Of a stretch of DNA of 64,000 nucleotides, positions 19,033 to 29,079 are shown piece by piece (position 1 is the first letter of the stretch; each line of letters starts with the position of its first letter). Origin of the DNA: JBBQZO01 sp038207625. Lineage in GTDB: Bacteria > Pseudomonadota > Gammaproteobacteria > Burkholderiales > Burkholderiaceae_D. The notes beneath the pieces are model-generated. The model searched no databases. It was not told the origin of the DNA and saw only the letters and a list, made by a program, of their open reading frames with translations. Made by a program: the position numbers and the translations under genes. The DNA lies in NCBI GenBank assembly GCA_038207625.1, contig JBBQZO010000021.1:1-64000 (forward strand). The letters run 5' to 3'.

Positions 19033-21038
19033 TGGTTCACCACCACCAGCATCACCAGCAGCGTCAGGAAGCTGTACAGCAAATACACCGCAATGCGGCC
19101 CTGCTGCAGCAAGCCGACCACGCGCGCGACGCGCTCGACGGCGCCGGCGATGGGGCGGTACACCAGCGCCCAGAACGGATCTTCGATCGTCACCTCATAG
19201 CGCGGCGCCTTGTCGAATGGCGTGGGCAAATGGCGCGTCATGATGAAGAACGAGGCGAAGATCTGGCGGATCGGCTGGCCGAAGCCTTCCGCCGTGTCCT
19301 GGGTGCGCGCACTGTGGAAGGGGTAGCCGCACGCCCACAGCGGCGCGCGCCGGTGCCGCCCGTGGTAAAACCGGCGCACCAGCACGAACGCCAGCAGGCA
19401 GCAGGCGAGCAACATGAGCACGAATACCAGCGGCATGTAGCTGGCCCGTTCGGCGGCGACAGGCGCGAGCATCAGCCAGCCGTGGCTGGCCACGGTCGCA
19501 CCAATGCCGTGCCCGACCAGCGCGCTGGTGACGCGGTCGATCACGCCTATCCATTGCACCGGCAGCAGGCCCAGCGCGACGCAGGCGCACAGCAGCCAGC
19601 CAAAGCCGATCCGCTCCCACATCTGCGCGTCCTGCGCGTAGTACAGCTTGGCCTCGCGCGGCTGGCCGAGGAACACGATGCCGAAAAACTTCACCATCAC
19701 ATAGCCGGCCAGCGCACCGACCAGCGCGATCACGGCCGCCACGATGGGGATCAGCATGTTCAGGAAGGTATTGGGCAGGTCGGGGGTAAACAGAAAGCTT
19801 TGCAGCAGCAGCCATTCGGAGACGAAACCGCCGAATGGCGGCAAGCCGGCCGCCGCCAGCGCCGCCACCAGCATGGCCCAGGCGGTCCACGGCATGTAGC
19901 GCATCAAGCCGCCAAGGTGGCCCAGGTTGCGTTCGCCGGTCGCGTGCAGCACCGTGCCGGTGCCCAGAAACAGCAGACTCTTGAACGCCGCGTGGCTGGC
20001 CACATGGTACAGCGTGGCCGTCAGCGCCAGCGCGGCCAGGCCGGTCATCGCGTAGGCGCGAAACAGGATCGTCAGGCCGATGCCGGCAAACATCAGGCCG
20101 ATGTTCTCGATCGACGAATAGGCCAGCAGCCGCTTCATGTCCGTTTGCGCGGCGCTGTGAACGACGCCAAACAGTGCCGTCACCAGTCCCAGCGCCAGCG
20201 TCAGTCCGCCCCACCACCAGACCTGCGTGTGTAGCAGATCGAAGCTGATGCGCAGCACACCGTAGATGCCCGCTTTCAGCACCAGCGCGCTGAGCAGGGC
20301 CGAGATTGGCGAAGGCGCGGCAGGGTGCGCTTCGGGCAGCCACACATGCAGCGGCGCCAGGCCAGCCTTGGCGCCGAAACCGAACAGCGCGAGAAAGAAC
20401 GCCAGCGCGCCCCAGATCGGACCGAGCTGCTGGAGGCGCATATTGGCGAAGGTGTAGTCGCCCGTGTTGGCCTGCAGCAGGCCGAAACACAGCAGCAGGG
20501 CCAGCGCGCCCACGTGCGAAATGATCAGGTAGAGAAAGGCCGCGCGGCGCACTTCGGCGATGCGGTGGTTCGACATTACCAGCAGCGTGGCCGACAGCGT
20601 CATGGTTTCCCACGCCACCATGAACAGGTAGGCGTCGTCGGCCACCAGCACCAGCGCCAGGCTGGCCAGCAGCACGTGGTATTCGCAGCACAACAGGCCG
20701 GGGCTGGTGCCTTCGCCTTCGCGAAAGTACCCTGCCGAAAACAGCGACACCCCTGCGCCGACCACGCCGAATACCACCAGGAAGTAACACGACAGGCTGT
20801 CAAGGCGCAGGTGGAAGGGCAGGCCGGGCAAACCGAGCGGCAGCGTGGCCACCTGCGGCGCGTCGAACGCGCCCTGCAGGCCCGTCAGCGCGATGCCGAT
20901 CGACACCAACGCACCGAGTGGAAACAGCAGCCGCGCCACCAGCACCGTGTGCGTCCTCGCCAGCAATCCACACACGCCAATCAGCAACCAGCCCGTCACG
21001 GCCAATAGCACAGCATCGAGTGGCATCAACTCTGGCAC
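19029..21038 (-). CDS. HyfB/NuoL-like proton-translocating membrane subunit
   Basis: First gene of the operon: a 669-residue NuoL/HyfB-type antiporter-like subunit with about 16 hydrophobic segments. Key pump residues: Glu in MVAWETMTLSA, Lys in GFGAKAGLAPLHVWLPEAHP and the second Lys in ALVLKAGIYGV. I chose the GTG at 21038 because AAGGAA lies 5 nt upstream; a GTG at 21062 and an ATG at 21026 are alternatives without a good ribosome site. Gene order HyfB-C-E-F-G-I matches hydrogenase 4 without HyfA, HyfD and HyfH. Confidence 0.92.
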   Translation of the reverse strand: MPELMPLDAVLLAVTGWLLIGVCGLLARTHTVLVARLLFPLGALVSIGIALTGLQGAFDAPQVATLPLGLPGLPFHLRLDSLSCYFLVVFGVVGAGVSLFSAGYFREGEGTSPGLLCCEYHVLLASLALVLVADDAYLFMVAWETMTLSATLLVMSNHRIAEVRRAAFLYLIISHVGALALLLCFGLLQANTGDYTFANMRLQQLGPIWGALAFFLALFGFGAKAGLAPLHVWLPEAHPAAPSPISALLSALVLKAGIYGVLRISFDLLHTQVWWWGGLTLALGLVTALFGVVHSAAQTDMKRLLAYSSIENIGLMFAGIGLTILFRAYAMTGLAALALTATLYHVASHAAFKSLLFLGTGTVLHATGERNLGHLGGLMRYMPWTAWAMLVAALAAAGLPPFGGFVSEWLLLQSFLFTPDLPNTFLNMLIPIVAAVIALVGALAGYVMVKFFGIVFLGQPREAKLYYAQDAQMWERIGFGWLLCACVALGLLPVQWIGVIDRVTSALVGHGIGATVASHGWLMLAPVAAERASYMPLVFVLMLLACCLLAFVLVRRFYHGRHRRAPLWACGYPFHSARTQDTAEGFGQPIRQIFASFFIMTRHLPTPFDKAPRYEVTIEDPFWALVYRPIAGAVERVARVVGLLQQGRIAVYLLYSFLTLLVMLVVVNQ

Positions 21039-21162
21039 GGATTTCCTTATGAAGACTTGCACCGCATCGTCAGCTTTCCGACGCCTGTTGACAGCATACT
21101 ATGACGCTGCGATTTCGCCTGTCATTGAATCGCGCGCCGTGCCAATGCTGTTGCTATCGTGC

Positions 21163-21957
21163 TCACTGGGCGGTCCAGCCGCCGTCCATGTTCCAGGCTA
21201 CGCCGCGCACCTGGTTGGCCGCTGCGCTGCAAAAAAATACCGCCAGCGCGCCCAATTCGGCGGGCGTAACGAATTCCCCGGACGGCTGCTTTTCGGCCAG
21301 CAAAGCTTTCTTGGCCGCGTCGTTGCTGATGTCCTCGCGCACGGCGCGCGCGTCCACCTGTTGCTGCACCAGCGGGGTGAGCACCCAGCCCGGACAGATC
21401 GCGTTGCAGGTGATGCCGGTGTGGGCCGTCTCCAGCGCCGTCACCTTGGTGAAGCCGACCAGGCCGTGTTTGGCCGCCACGTAGGCCGACTTTTGCGCCG
21501 AGCCGACCAGCCCGTGCACCGAGGCCAGGTTGATGATGCGGCCCCAGTTTTTCTGCTTCATCAGCGGCAGCGCCAGGCGCGTCGTGTGGAAGGCCGACGT
21601 CAGGTTGATGGCGATGATCGCATCCCATTTGTCGGTCGGGAAGTCTTCGATATTGGCCACGTGCTGGATGCCGGCGTTGTTGACCAGAATGTCGACGCCG
21701 CCGAACTTGTCGGTGGCGTAAGCCATCATCGCCGCGATCTCGGCCGGCTTGGACATGTCGGCGTTGTGGTACTCGGTGCGCACCTCGAATTCGGTGGCGG
21801 TGTCGCGCACCAGTTGGGCGATCTGTTCGGCCGCGCCGAAGCCGTTGAAGACGAGGTTGGCGCCCTGTTCGGCCAGCGCACGCGCCATGCCCAGGCCGAT
21901 GCCCGAGGTCGATCCGGTGACGAGTGCGGTCTTGCCGCTTAGCATGGTCGATTTCAT
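21163..21957 (-). CDS. bdhA: 3-hydroxybutyrate dehydrogenase
   Basis: SDR-family D-3-hydroxybutyrate dehydrogenase (264 residues) converting 3-hydroxybutyrate and NAD to acetoacetate. TGSTSGIG is at 14-21, NNAG at 93-96, and the catalytic Ser146, Tyr159 and Lys163 are in place. NNAGIQHV and the C-terminal GVAWNMDGGWTAQ are typical of this group. Start is the ATG at 21957 with AAGGA just upstream; an ATG 12 bases earlier lacks a ribosome site. Its product feeds the CoA-transferase at 4161-5531. The hydrogenase-like operon follows on the same strand after about 125 bp; co-transcription cannot be excluded. Confidence 0.92.
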   Translation of the reverse strand: MKSTMLSGKTALVTGSTSGIGLGMARALAEQGANLVFNGFGAAEQIAQLVRDTATEFEVRTEYHNADMSKPAEIAAMMAYATDKFGGVDILVNNAGIQHVANIEDFPTDKWDAIIAINLTSAFHTTRLALPLMKQKNWGRIINLASVHGLVGSAQKSAYVAAKHGLVGFTKVTALETAHTGITCNAICPGWVLTPLVQQQVDARAVREDISNDAAKKALLAEKQPSGEFVTPAELGALAVFFCSAAANQVRGVAWNMDGGWTAQ

Positions 21958-22120
21958 TGTATCCTTCATGGAATTGGTTGGGTGTGTGACGCTTGGGCGC
22001 GCCGGTGCGCTACACTTCGGTAGAATTCTAAGCGCAACGCCCGTTAAAATGTCGTTGTTGGCGCAGGAATGCATCAAATTTTCGCCGCGCGGTGAGCGCG
22101 CGCCACATTCAGGAGCTGGC

Positions 22121-22999
22121 ATGATCGAAGCACGCATCAAATCCGTACTCTGTATTTCGCCGGCCGGCCTGCACCAGATGTCCTACAAGGAGTGGGGCGA
22201 TCCGGCCAATCCGAAGGTGCTCATTTGCGGCCATGGCGTGACCCGGGTGGCCGACGATTTCGATAGTCTGGCGCGCGCGCTGGCCGACACCCACCGCGTG
22301 GTCTGCCCCGACGTCGTCGGACGCGGGCGCTCGGGGCGATTGCGCAATCCGCAGTTGTACCGCATTCCCCAGTACGTCAGCGACATGGTGACGCTGGTGG
22401 CACGCGTGCAGGCGGACAGCCCGAGCGACCAGGTCGACTGGTTCGGCACCTCGATGGGCGGCTTGATCGGCATGTGCCTGGCCTCGCTGCCGGGTAATCC
22501 GATCAGCAAACTGATCCTCAACGACATCGGCCCCACGCTCGACCCGGAGGCGCTGCAGCGCATCGGCGACTACATCGGCCAGGACTTGCGCTTTCCCAGC
22601 TTCGAGGCCGGCGCCAAATTTGTACGCGACGTGTCGCTGTCATTCGGTCAGCACAGCGAGGCGGAATGGCATAAACTGGCGGCCGACGTGCTGCGCCAGG
22701 ACAAGGACGGACAGTGGGTGCGCCACTACGACATGGGACTGGCGATGCCGTTTCGCTCGGCCACGCCGGAGTCGGCCAGGGCCGACGAGGCCACGCTGTG
22801 GGCCGCCTACGACGCCATCACCTGTCCGACGCTGCTGATCCGCGGCGCCGATTCGGACCTGCTCTCGCGCGCCACCGCGGCGACCATGGCCGCACGGGGA
22901 CCGAAAGCGCAACTGATTGAAATCGCCGACGTTGGCCACGCGCCGACCTTCGTGCACGACGATCAGATCGCCCTGGTAAAAACATTTCTGGCCGCTTGA
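22121..22999 (+). CDS. alpha/beta-fold hydrolase
   Basis: A 292-residue cytosolic alpha/beta hydrolase. GTSMG places the nucleophile at Ser111. The acid is probably Asp244 or Asp246 in RGADSD, and the base His273 in VGHAP. GHGV at 37-40 forms the oxyanion region. Start ATG at 22121 follows AGGAG at 22111-22115. It lies 25 nt upstream of ridA and then relA on the same strand, probably one operon. Substrate not predictable. Confidence 0.9.
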   Translation: MIEARIKSVLCISPAGLHQMSYKEWGDPANPKVLICGHGVTRVADDFDSLARALADTHRVVCPDVVGRGRSGRLRNPQLYRIPQYVSDMVTLVARVQADSPSDQVDWFGTSMGGLIGMCLASLPGNPISKLILNDIGPTLDPEALQRIGDYIGQDLRFPSFEAGAKFVRDVSLSFGQHSEAEWHKLAADVLRQDKDGQWVRHYDMGLAMPFRSATPESARADEATLWAAYDAITCPTLLIRGADSDLLSRATAATMAARGPKAQLIEIADVGHAPTFVHDDQIALVKTFLAA

Positions 23000-23024
23000 A
23001 CGCGGCAAACCAACACGAGTACAT

Positions 23025-23375
23025 ATGGAAATCAAACGACTGCATGTAGGCGCCCGCCTGTCCGAAGTGGCGATTCACAACGACACCATTTATCTGGCCG
23101 GCCAGATCGCCGAAGACACCAGCCTCGATATCGTCGGCCAGACGCGCGAAGTGCTCGGCCATGTCGACCGCCTGCTCGGTGAGGCGGGCAGCGACAAGAC
23201 CTGCATTCTGAGCTGCCAGATCTACATCGCCAACATGCACGATTTTCCCGGCATGAACCTGGTGTGGGACGAATGGGTTGCCAACGGCCACACGCCGCCG
23301 CGCGCCACGGTCGAAGCCAAACTGGCCGACCCGGCCTGCCTGGTCGAAATCGTCATCGTCGCCGCCCAGCGCTAG
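23025..23375 (+). CDS. RidA family protein
   Basis: A 116-residue RidA/YjgF/UK114 domain protein; family members hydrolyse reactive enamine/imine intermediates. The conserved Arg and the C-terminal EAKLADPACLVEIVIVAA strand match. It stops 5 nt before the relA start, so the two are likely co-translated. Confidence 0.9.
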   Translation: MEIKRLHVGARLSEVAIHNDTIYLAGQIAEDTSLDIVGQTREVLGHVDRLLGEAGSDKTCILSCQIYIANMHDFPGMNLVWDEWVANGHTPPRATVEAKLADPACLVEIVIVAAQR

Positions 23376-23380
23376 GCATC

Positions 23381-25621
23381 ATGGTTGCGATTGCAGCGCT
23401 CGGAAGCGCAACGAGCCAACTGGTGTTCGGCCTGTCCGAACTGGATGCGGCGCGCGTGCAGGAGGCGCTCGCGTACGCGGGCGAGGCCTACGGCGAACAG
23501 CTGTGCGCGTCCGGCCAGAACGCGCTCGAATTTTCGATCGGCGTGGCCGGCACGCTGGCCTTCCTGCGCAGCGACGCCGAGACGCGCATCGCCGGCCTGA
23601 TGTTCGAGCTGACGATGCTCGAGCCGACCACGGCGGGCGAACTGGAACCGCGCTTCGGTCTGGAGGTGGCCGACCTGGTCGCTGGCGTACGCCAGTTGAT
23701 CCGGCTGCGCGAGCTGACGGCCGTGCAGCAGGCGGTCGGACGGGGCAAGAACGCGGCCCTGCAGGCGGTGGCGCAGGTCGAGACGCTGCGCAAGATGCTG
23801 CTGGCGATGGCCAGCGATATGCGCGTTGTGCTGGTGCGACTGGCTTCGTGCGTGACGACGCTGCGCTATTTTGCCGACATCAAGCTGTTTAACGACATGA
23901 CGCGCGCCTACGGCAAGGAGACGCTGGACCTGTATGCGCCGCTGGCCAACCGGCTGGGGATCTGGCAGCTGAAGTGGGAGCTGGAAGACCTGTCGTTTCG
24001 CTTCATCGAGCCCGATACCTACAAACGCATCGCCAAGATGCTGGAAGAAAAACGCATGATGCGCGAGGGCTTTGTCGGCAACGCCATCGTGCGCCTGCAA
24101 AGCGAACTGGCCGGCGCCGGTATCGAGGCCGAGGTGTTCGGCCGCCCGAAACACATCTACAGCATCTGGAACAAGATGCGCGGCAAGGAGTTGGACTTTT
24201 CCGAGCTGTACGACGTGCGCGCGTTTCGCGTGATCGTGGCCGACGACAAGACCTGTTACACGGTGCTGGGCGTGGTGCACAACATCTGGACCCCGATCCC
24301 CAAGGAGTTCGACGACTACATCTCGCGTCCGAAACCGAACGGCTACCAGTCGCTGCACACGGTCGTCATGGCCGACGACGGGCGCCCGCTGGAAGTGCAG
24401 ATCCGCACCCAGGAAATGCACAACTTCGCCGAGTACGGCGTGGCCGCCCACTGGCGCTACAAGGAGGAGGGCGGTTCGAACTTCAAGGGCCAGAAATACG
24501 ACGAGAAGATCGCCTGGCTGCGCCAGCTGCTGGCGTGGAAGTCCGACGTGGCCGACGCCGTCGTGGGACAGGAGGAAATCCAGCGCGAGTGGGTCGAAAA
24601 ACTCAAGTCGACCACGCTCGACGACCGTATTTTTGTGCTCACGCCGCAGGCCCGCGTGCTCGAGTTGCCGGTCGGCGCGACTCCGATCGACTTCGCCTAC
24701 CACCTGCACAGCGAAGTCGGACACCGCTGCCGCGGTGCGCGCGTCGATGGCGTCATGGTGCCCTTGAACACGGCGTTGAAAAGCGGCCAGACCTGCGAGA
24801 TCATCACCGCCAAGGGCGCGCCCGGCACGGCCGGCCCGTCGCGCGACTGGCTCGGCGCCGGCTACACGGTCAGCACGCGCACGCGCTCCAAGGTACGTGC
24901 CTGGTTCCACGCGATCGACCAGGAAGAGACGCTTTCGCACGGCCGCGCGCTGGTCGAAAAATCGCTGCAGCGCGAAGGCAAGACGGCCGTCAATCTGGAA
25001 GCGCTGGCGCACAAGCTGGGCTTTGCCAAAGTCGACGAATTGTTCCTCGCCGTCGGCAAGGACGAGTTCAGCCTGCGCCATGTCGAGCAGGCCTTGCACG
25101 ACACGGCCGAGCCGGCGCCGCCGGAGGACGCGGTTTTCCTCAGCAAGAGCCGCGCCTCCAGCGTCGAGCAGGGCGCCAAGTCGGGCGTGCTGGTGGTTGG
25201 CACCGACGGTCTGATGACGGCGCTGGCCAAATGCTGCAAACCGGCGCCACCGGACGGCATCATCGGCTTCGTCACGCGTGGCAAGGGCGTCTCGATCCAC
25301 CGTGCCACCTGCAAAAATTTCGCCGAAATGCGCGCCAAGGCACCCGAGCGGGTCATCATTGCCGACTGGGGCCGGGCCGGCAGCGACACCGTGTATCCGG
25401 TCGACCTGTTCATCCTGGCGAACGACCGCCAGGGTCTGCTGCGCGATATCTCCGAGGTGTTCTCGCGCGAGAAAATCAACGTCATCGGGGTCAACACGCA
25501 AAGCGCCAAGGGGCAGGCGCGCATGACGTTTACCGCCGAAATCGGCTCCACGGCGCAGCTGCAAAAGGCGCTGGCGGTGATCCGCGAAGTGAGCGGCGTG
25601 CAGGAAGCGCGTCGCCAATAG
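23381..25621 (+). CDS. relA: GTP pyrophosphokinase RelA, (p)ppGpp synthetase I
   Basis: Stringent-response alarmone synthetase of 746 residues. The N-terminal pseudo-hydrolase region (about 20-180) lacks the HD pair and the metal-binding residues of SpoT. The synthetase domain (about 220-380) has the RelA-type EFDD motif at about 309-312 rather than the SpoT-type RFKD. A TGS domain (about 412-475), a zinc-finger/CC-type region with AKCCKP near 610, and a C-terminal ACT domain (about 668-746) follow. This makes it the synthesis-only ribosome-associated RelA rather than bifunctional SpoT. Start is the ATG at 23381, 5 nt after ridA. Confidence 0.95.
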   Translation: MVAIAALGSATSQLVFGLSELDAARVQEALAYAGEAYGEQLCASGQNALEFSIGVAGTLAFLRSDAETRIAGLMFELTMLEPTTAGELEPRFGLEVADLVAGVRQLIRLRELTAVQQAVGRGKNAALQAVAQVETLRKMLLAMASDMRVVLVRLASCVTTLRYFADIKLFNDMTRAYGKETLDLYAPLANRLGIWQLKWELEDLSFRFIEPDTYKRIAKMLEEKRMMREGFVGNAIVRLQSELAGAGIEAEVFGRPKHIYSIWNKMRGKELDFSELYDVRAFRVIVADDKTCYTVLGVVHNIWTPIPKEFDDYISRPKPNGYQSLHTVVMADDGRPLEVQIRTQEMHNFAEYGVAAHWRYKEEGGSNFKGQKYDEKIAWLRQLLAWKSDVADAVVGQEEIQREWVEKLKSTTLDDRIFVLTPQARVLELPVGATPIDFAYHLHSEVGHRCRGARVDGVMVPLNTALKSGQTCEIITAKGAPGTAGPSRDWLGAGYTVSTRTRSKVRAWFHAIDQEETLSHGRALVEKSLQREGKTAVNLEALAHKLGFAKVDELFLAVGKDEFSLRHVEQALHDTAEPAPPEDAVFLSKSRASSVEQGAKSGVLVVGTDGLMTALAKCCKPAPPDGIIGFVTRGKGVSIHRATCKNFAEMRAKAPERVIIADWGRAGSDTVYPVDLFILANDRQGLLRDISEVFSREKINVIGVNTQSAKGQARMTFTAEIGSTAQLQKALAVIREVSGVQEARRQ

Positions 25622-25690
25622 ATCCGGCGCGGGCAAGTCGGACGCATGCATGTGTGGCACGAACCGTCCAGACATGGGTATCATGCGTCC

Positions 25691-26494
<804 letters not shown>

Positions 26495-26512
26495 AACAAG
26501 GTCCCACAACGT

Positions 26513-27454
26513 ATGGAAACTCCAAGCACGGATCCGGCCTCGGCGCCGATTGCGCATGTCGAATTGAAAGCCGTCGTTCTGCTGGTGCTGATCGTGACGC
26601 TGGTGTGCGGCTTTTTTCTGTACGTGATGTATGCGCGCGGTGCGTTTGAAAGCACCCAGCGCCTGGTGCTCATTTCGGACGACTCGGAAGGGGTCATCGC
26701 CGGCATGGACATCACCTTCGCCGGCTTCCCGATCGGGCGCGTGCGCCGGGTCGAGCTGGCGCCGGACGGCAAGGCGCGCATCCTGGTCGACGTGCCGCGC
26801 AAGGACGCCAACTGGCTGCGCACCTCGAGCGTGTTCACGATGGAGCGCAGCATGGTGGGCGAAACCCATATCCGCGCCTTCACCGGCATGCTGACCGATC
26901 CGCTGCTGCCCGACGGCGCCAGCCGCACCGTGCTGCGCGGCGACACCACGGCCGAAATACCGCGCCTGGTGGCGAGCGCCCGCGCGCTGCTGGAAAACCT
27001 CGACACGATGACCCGCTCGGATTCGCAGATCAACACCAGTCTGGCCAATTTGCAGGGCGTGACGGGGCGCCTGAACGGCAAATACGGCTTGCTGGGCGGC
27101 GCCTTGGGCAGCGACGACGAAGCGAAAAAACTGATGAAGACGCTCGAGCGGGTGGACACCCTGCTGGCCAAGACCGACGCGCGCGTGTTTGGCAAGCACG
27201 GCGTAATGGACGAGACCCAGGCCGCGATGGTGCAGCTGAACACGGTGCTCAAGGATGCCAGCGGCAGCATGAAAAAACTCGACGCCGTGCTGATCGAGGC
27301 GCAGGCGGTCGGCGCCAACGCACGCGTGGCCACCAAGGATCTGGGCGCCTTGCGCGCCGAGGTCGACGCCAGCTTGCGCAAGGCTTCCCAACTGGTCGAC
27401 GAAATCAACCGCAAGTGGCCATTCGCCCGCGATACCGAGGTAAAACTGCCATGA
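26513..27454 (+). CDS. MlaD family (MCE domain) protein
   Basis: A 313-residue membrane-anchored MCE protein: one N-terminal helix (about 19-43), a periplasmic MCE domain (about 48-125, GMDITFAGFPIGRVRRVEL) and a long helical C-terminus (150-300). It should be the periplasmic lipid-binding component for the MlaE-like permease. The stop overlaps the ATG of the following lipoprotein gene by 4 nt. Confidence 0.9.
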   Translation: METPSTDPASAPIAHVELKAVVLLVLIVTLVCGFFLYVMYARGAFESTQRLVLISDDSEGVIAGMDITFAGFPIGRVRRVELAPDGKARILVDVPRKDANWLRTSSVFTMERSMVGETHIRAFTGMLTDPLLPDGASRTVLRGDTTAEIPRLVASARALLENLDTMTRSDSQINTSLANLQGVTGRLNGKYGLLGGALGSDDEAKKLMKTLERVDTLLAKTDARVFGKHGVMDETQAAMVQLNTVLKDASGSMKKLDAVLIEAQAVGANARVATKDLGALRAEVDASLRKASQLVDEINRKWPFARDTEVKLP

Positions 27455-28134
27455 TCCACGCCACCCGTAGCCTGTGTGTACTCACGTTCGCCGCGCTGGC
27501 CGCTTGTTCGAGCGCACCGGTGCCGCCGCTCTGGCAGGCGAATGCGCACAGCGCGCTGGAGAGCTACTCGGGCGCCTATCTGCGCGGCGAAAGCGGCCCG
27601 GCCGAGGCCGACTTTGCGCGTGCGCGCAACGAGATCGCCAGCACCGGACGGCCCGAACTGGCGGCGCGCGCCGAACTGCTGCGCTGCGCCACCCGCGTGG
27701 CCAGTCTCGAATTTGGTGAATGCCCCGGCTTCGCCGCCTTCCGGCAGGACGCCAGTGCTGGCGAGCGCGCGTATGCGCTCTACCTGACCGGCCAGAATCC
27801 GGGCGCGGACGCCAGTTTGCTGCCGCCCCAGCACCGCGCCATGCTGTTGGCGGCGCCGTCGGGCGACGCCAAGAGCGCGCTCGAGGCGATCGCCGATCCC
27901 CTGTCACGCCTTGTGGCGGCCGGCGTACTGCTGCAAAACGGCCGGCTGCGTCCGGTCGACATCGCCCTTGCGCTCGATACGGCCTCGGCGCAAGGTTGGC
28001 GCCGGCCCTTGCTGGCCTGGCTAGGCGTGGCGGCCACGCGCGCGCGCGCCGCCGGTGACGCCGACGCACTGGCGCGCATCGAACGGCGCATCGCGCTGGC
28101 CGCGCCGACGCAAACGACGAACTCCCAGCCTTAG
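27451..28134 (+). CDS. lipoprotein associated with MCE transport genes
   Basis: A 227-residue predicted lipoprotein with lipobox LAAC at residues 16-19 (ALAACSS). The mature part is Ala-rich and helical, with TPR-like helices, and I do not recognise a named domain. Coupled to the MCE gene by an ATGA overlap, so it probably belongs to the same lipid-transport machine, perhaps on the outer-membrane side. Confidence 0.75.
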   Translation: MIHATRSLCVLTFAALAACSSAPVPPLWQANAHSALESYSGAYLRGESGPAEADFARARNEIASTGRPELAARAELLRCATRVASLEFGECPGFAAFRQDASAGERAYALYLTGQNPGADASLLPPQHRAMLLAAPSGDAKSALEAIADPLSRLVAAGVLLQNGRLRPVDIALALDTASAQGWRRPLLAWLGVAATRARAAGDADALARIERRIALAAPTQTTNSQP

Positions 28135-28382
28135 CTTGGTAACTACTTGTTCTGTGGACATTGGTGCGATCTGTTGGTAGCATGTTATGTTTGCTGCGGA
28201 TGCAAGTTTATGGCGGTTCGCCCTGGTGTTGAGGGGCAGTTCGCCCGGCGTCATTCGCACGCAGATCCACCTCCCCTTGTTGTGCCCTTGGTCGTGCCAG
28301 GGGGAATGTGGTGCGGGCGCCGTGGCGATCACTGGGCGCCCGGGCAAGCACGTTCGTCCTCAAACCCTCTAAGGAAAAAAAC

Positions 28383-29075
28383 ATGAAACAAGTCGGTGCG
28401 GAGTTTTTCGGAACATTCTGGTTGGTGCTCGGCGGTTGCGGCAGCGCCGTGCTGGCGGCAGGCTTTCCTGGCCTGGGCATCGGCTTTGCCGGCGTGGCGC
28501 TGGCGTTCGGCCTGACGGTGCTGACGATGGCGTATGCGATCGGCCACATTTCCGGTTGCCACCTGAACCCGGCCGTATCGATCGGCCTGTGCGTGGGCGG
28601 GCGCTTCCCGGCCAGCAAGCTGTTGCCGTACATCGTCGCGCAAGTGCTCGGTGGCCTGGCCGGCGCCGGCGTGTTGTATTTGATTGCCTCGGGCAAGGCG
28701 GACTTTAGCGTCGCTGGCGGTTTCGCCTCGAACGGCTACGGCGAGCATTCGCCGGGCCACTATTCGATGATGGCGGCCTTGATCTGCGAAGTAGTGATGA
28801 CGGCGATGTTCTTGCTCATCATCATGGGTGCCACCGACCAGCGCGCCCCGCAAGGTTTCGCTCCGCTGGCCATCGGCCTGGGCCTGACGCTGATCCACCT
28901 GATCAGCATCCCGGTCACCAACACCTCGGTCAATCCGGCGCGCAGCACCGCCGTCGCGCTGTTTGCCGGCGATTGGGCGGTCGGCCAGTTGTGGCTGTTC
29001 TGGGTCGCGCCGATCGCCGGCGCCATCATCGGCGCACTGGTCTACCGCTTCCTCGGCGATACGTCGAAGGCCTGA
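28383..29075 (+). CDS. aqpZ: aquaporin Z
   Basis: A 230-residue MIP-family water channel with six membrane helices. Both NPA boxes are present: HLNPAVS near residue 62 and NTSVNPARS near 182, the latter followed by Arg of the selectivity filter. GHISGCHLNPA includes the AqpZ-type His and Cys. The 248 bp upstream contain no gene. Start ATG at 28383 has AAGG 9 nt upstream. Confidence 0.95.
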   Translation: MKQVGAEFFGTFWLVLGGCGSAVLAAGFPGLGIGFAGVALAFGLTVLTMAYAIGHISGCHLNPAVSIGLCVGGRFPASKLLPYIVAQVLGGLAGAGVLYLIASGKADFSVAGGFASNGYGEHSPGHYSMMAALICEVVMTAMFLLIIMGATDQRAPQGFAPLAIGLGLTLIHLISIPVTNTSVNPARSTAVALFAGDWAVGQLWLFWVAPIAGAIIGALVYRFLGDTSKA

Positions 29076-29079
29076 TCGG

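Noticed and set aside
13889..21038. Functional [NiFe] hydrogenase 4 or formate hydrogenlyase
   Set aside because: Gene order fits, but both NiFe-binding CxxC motifs of the large subunit are absent and there are no maturation or formate dehydrogenase genes.
23381..25621. Bifunctional SpoT
   Set aside because: The HD hydrolase residues are missing and the synthetase carries the RelA-type EFDD motif.
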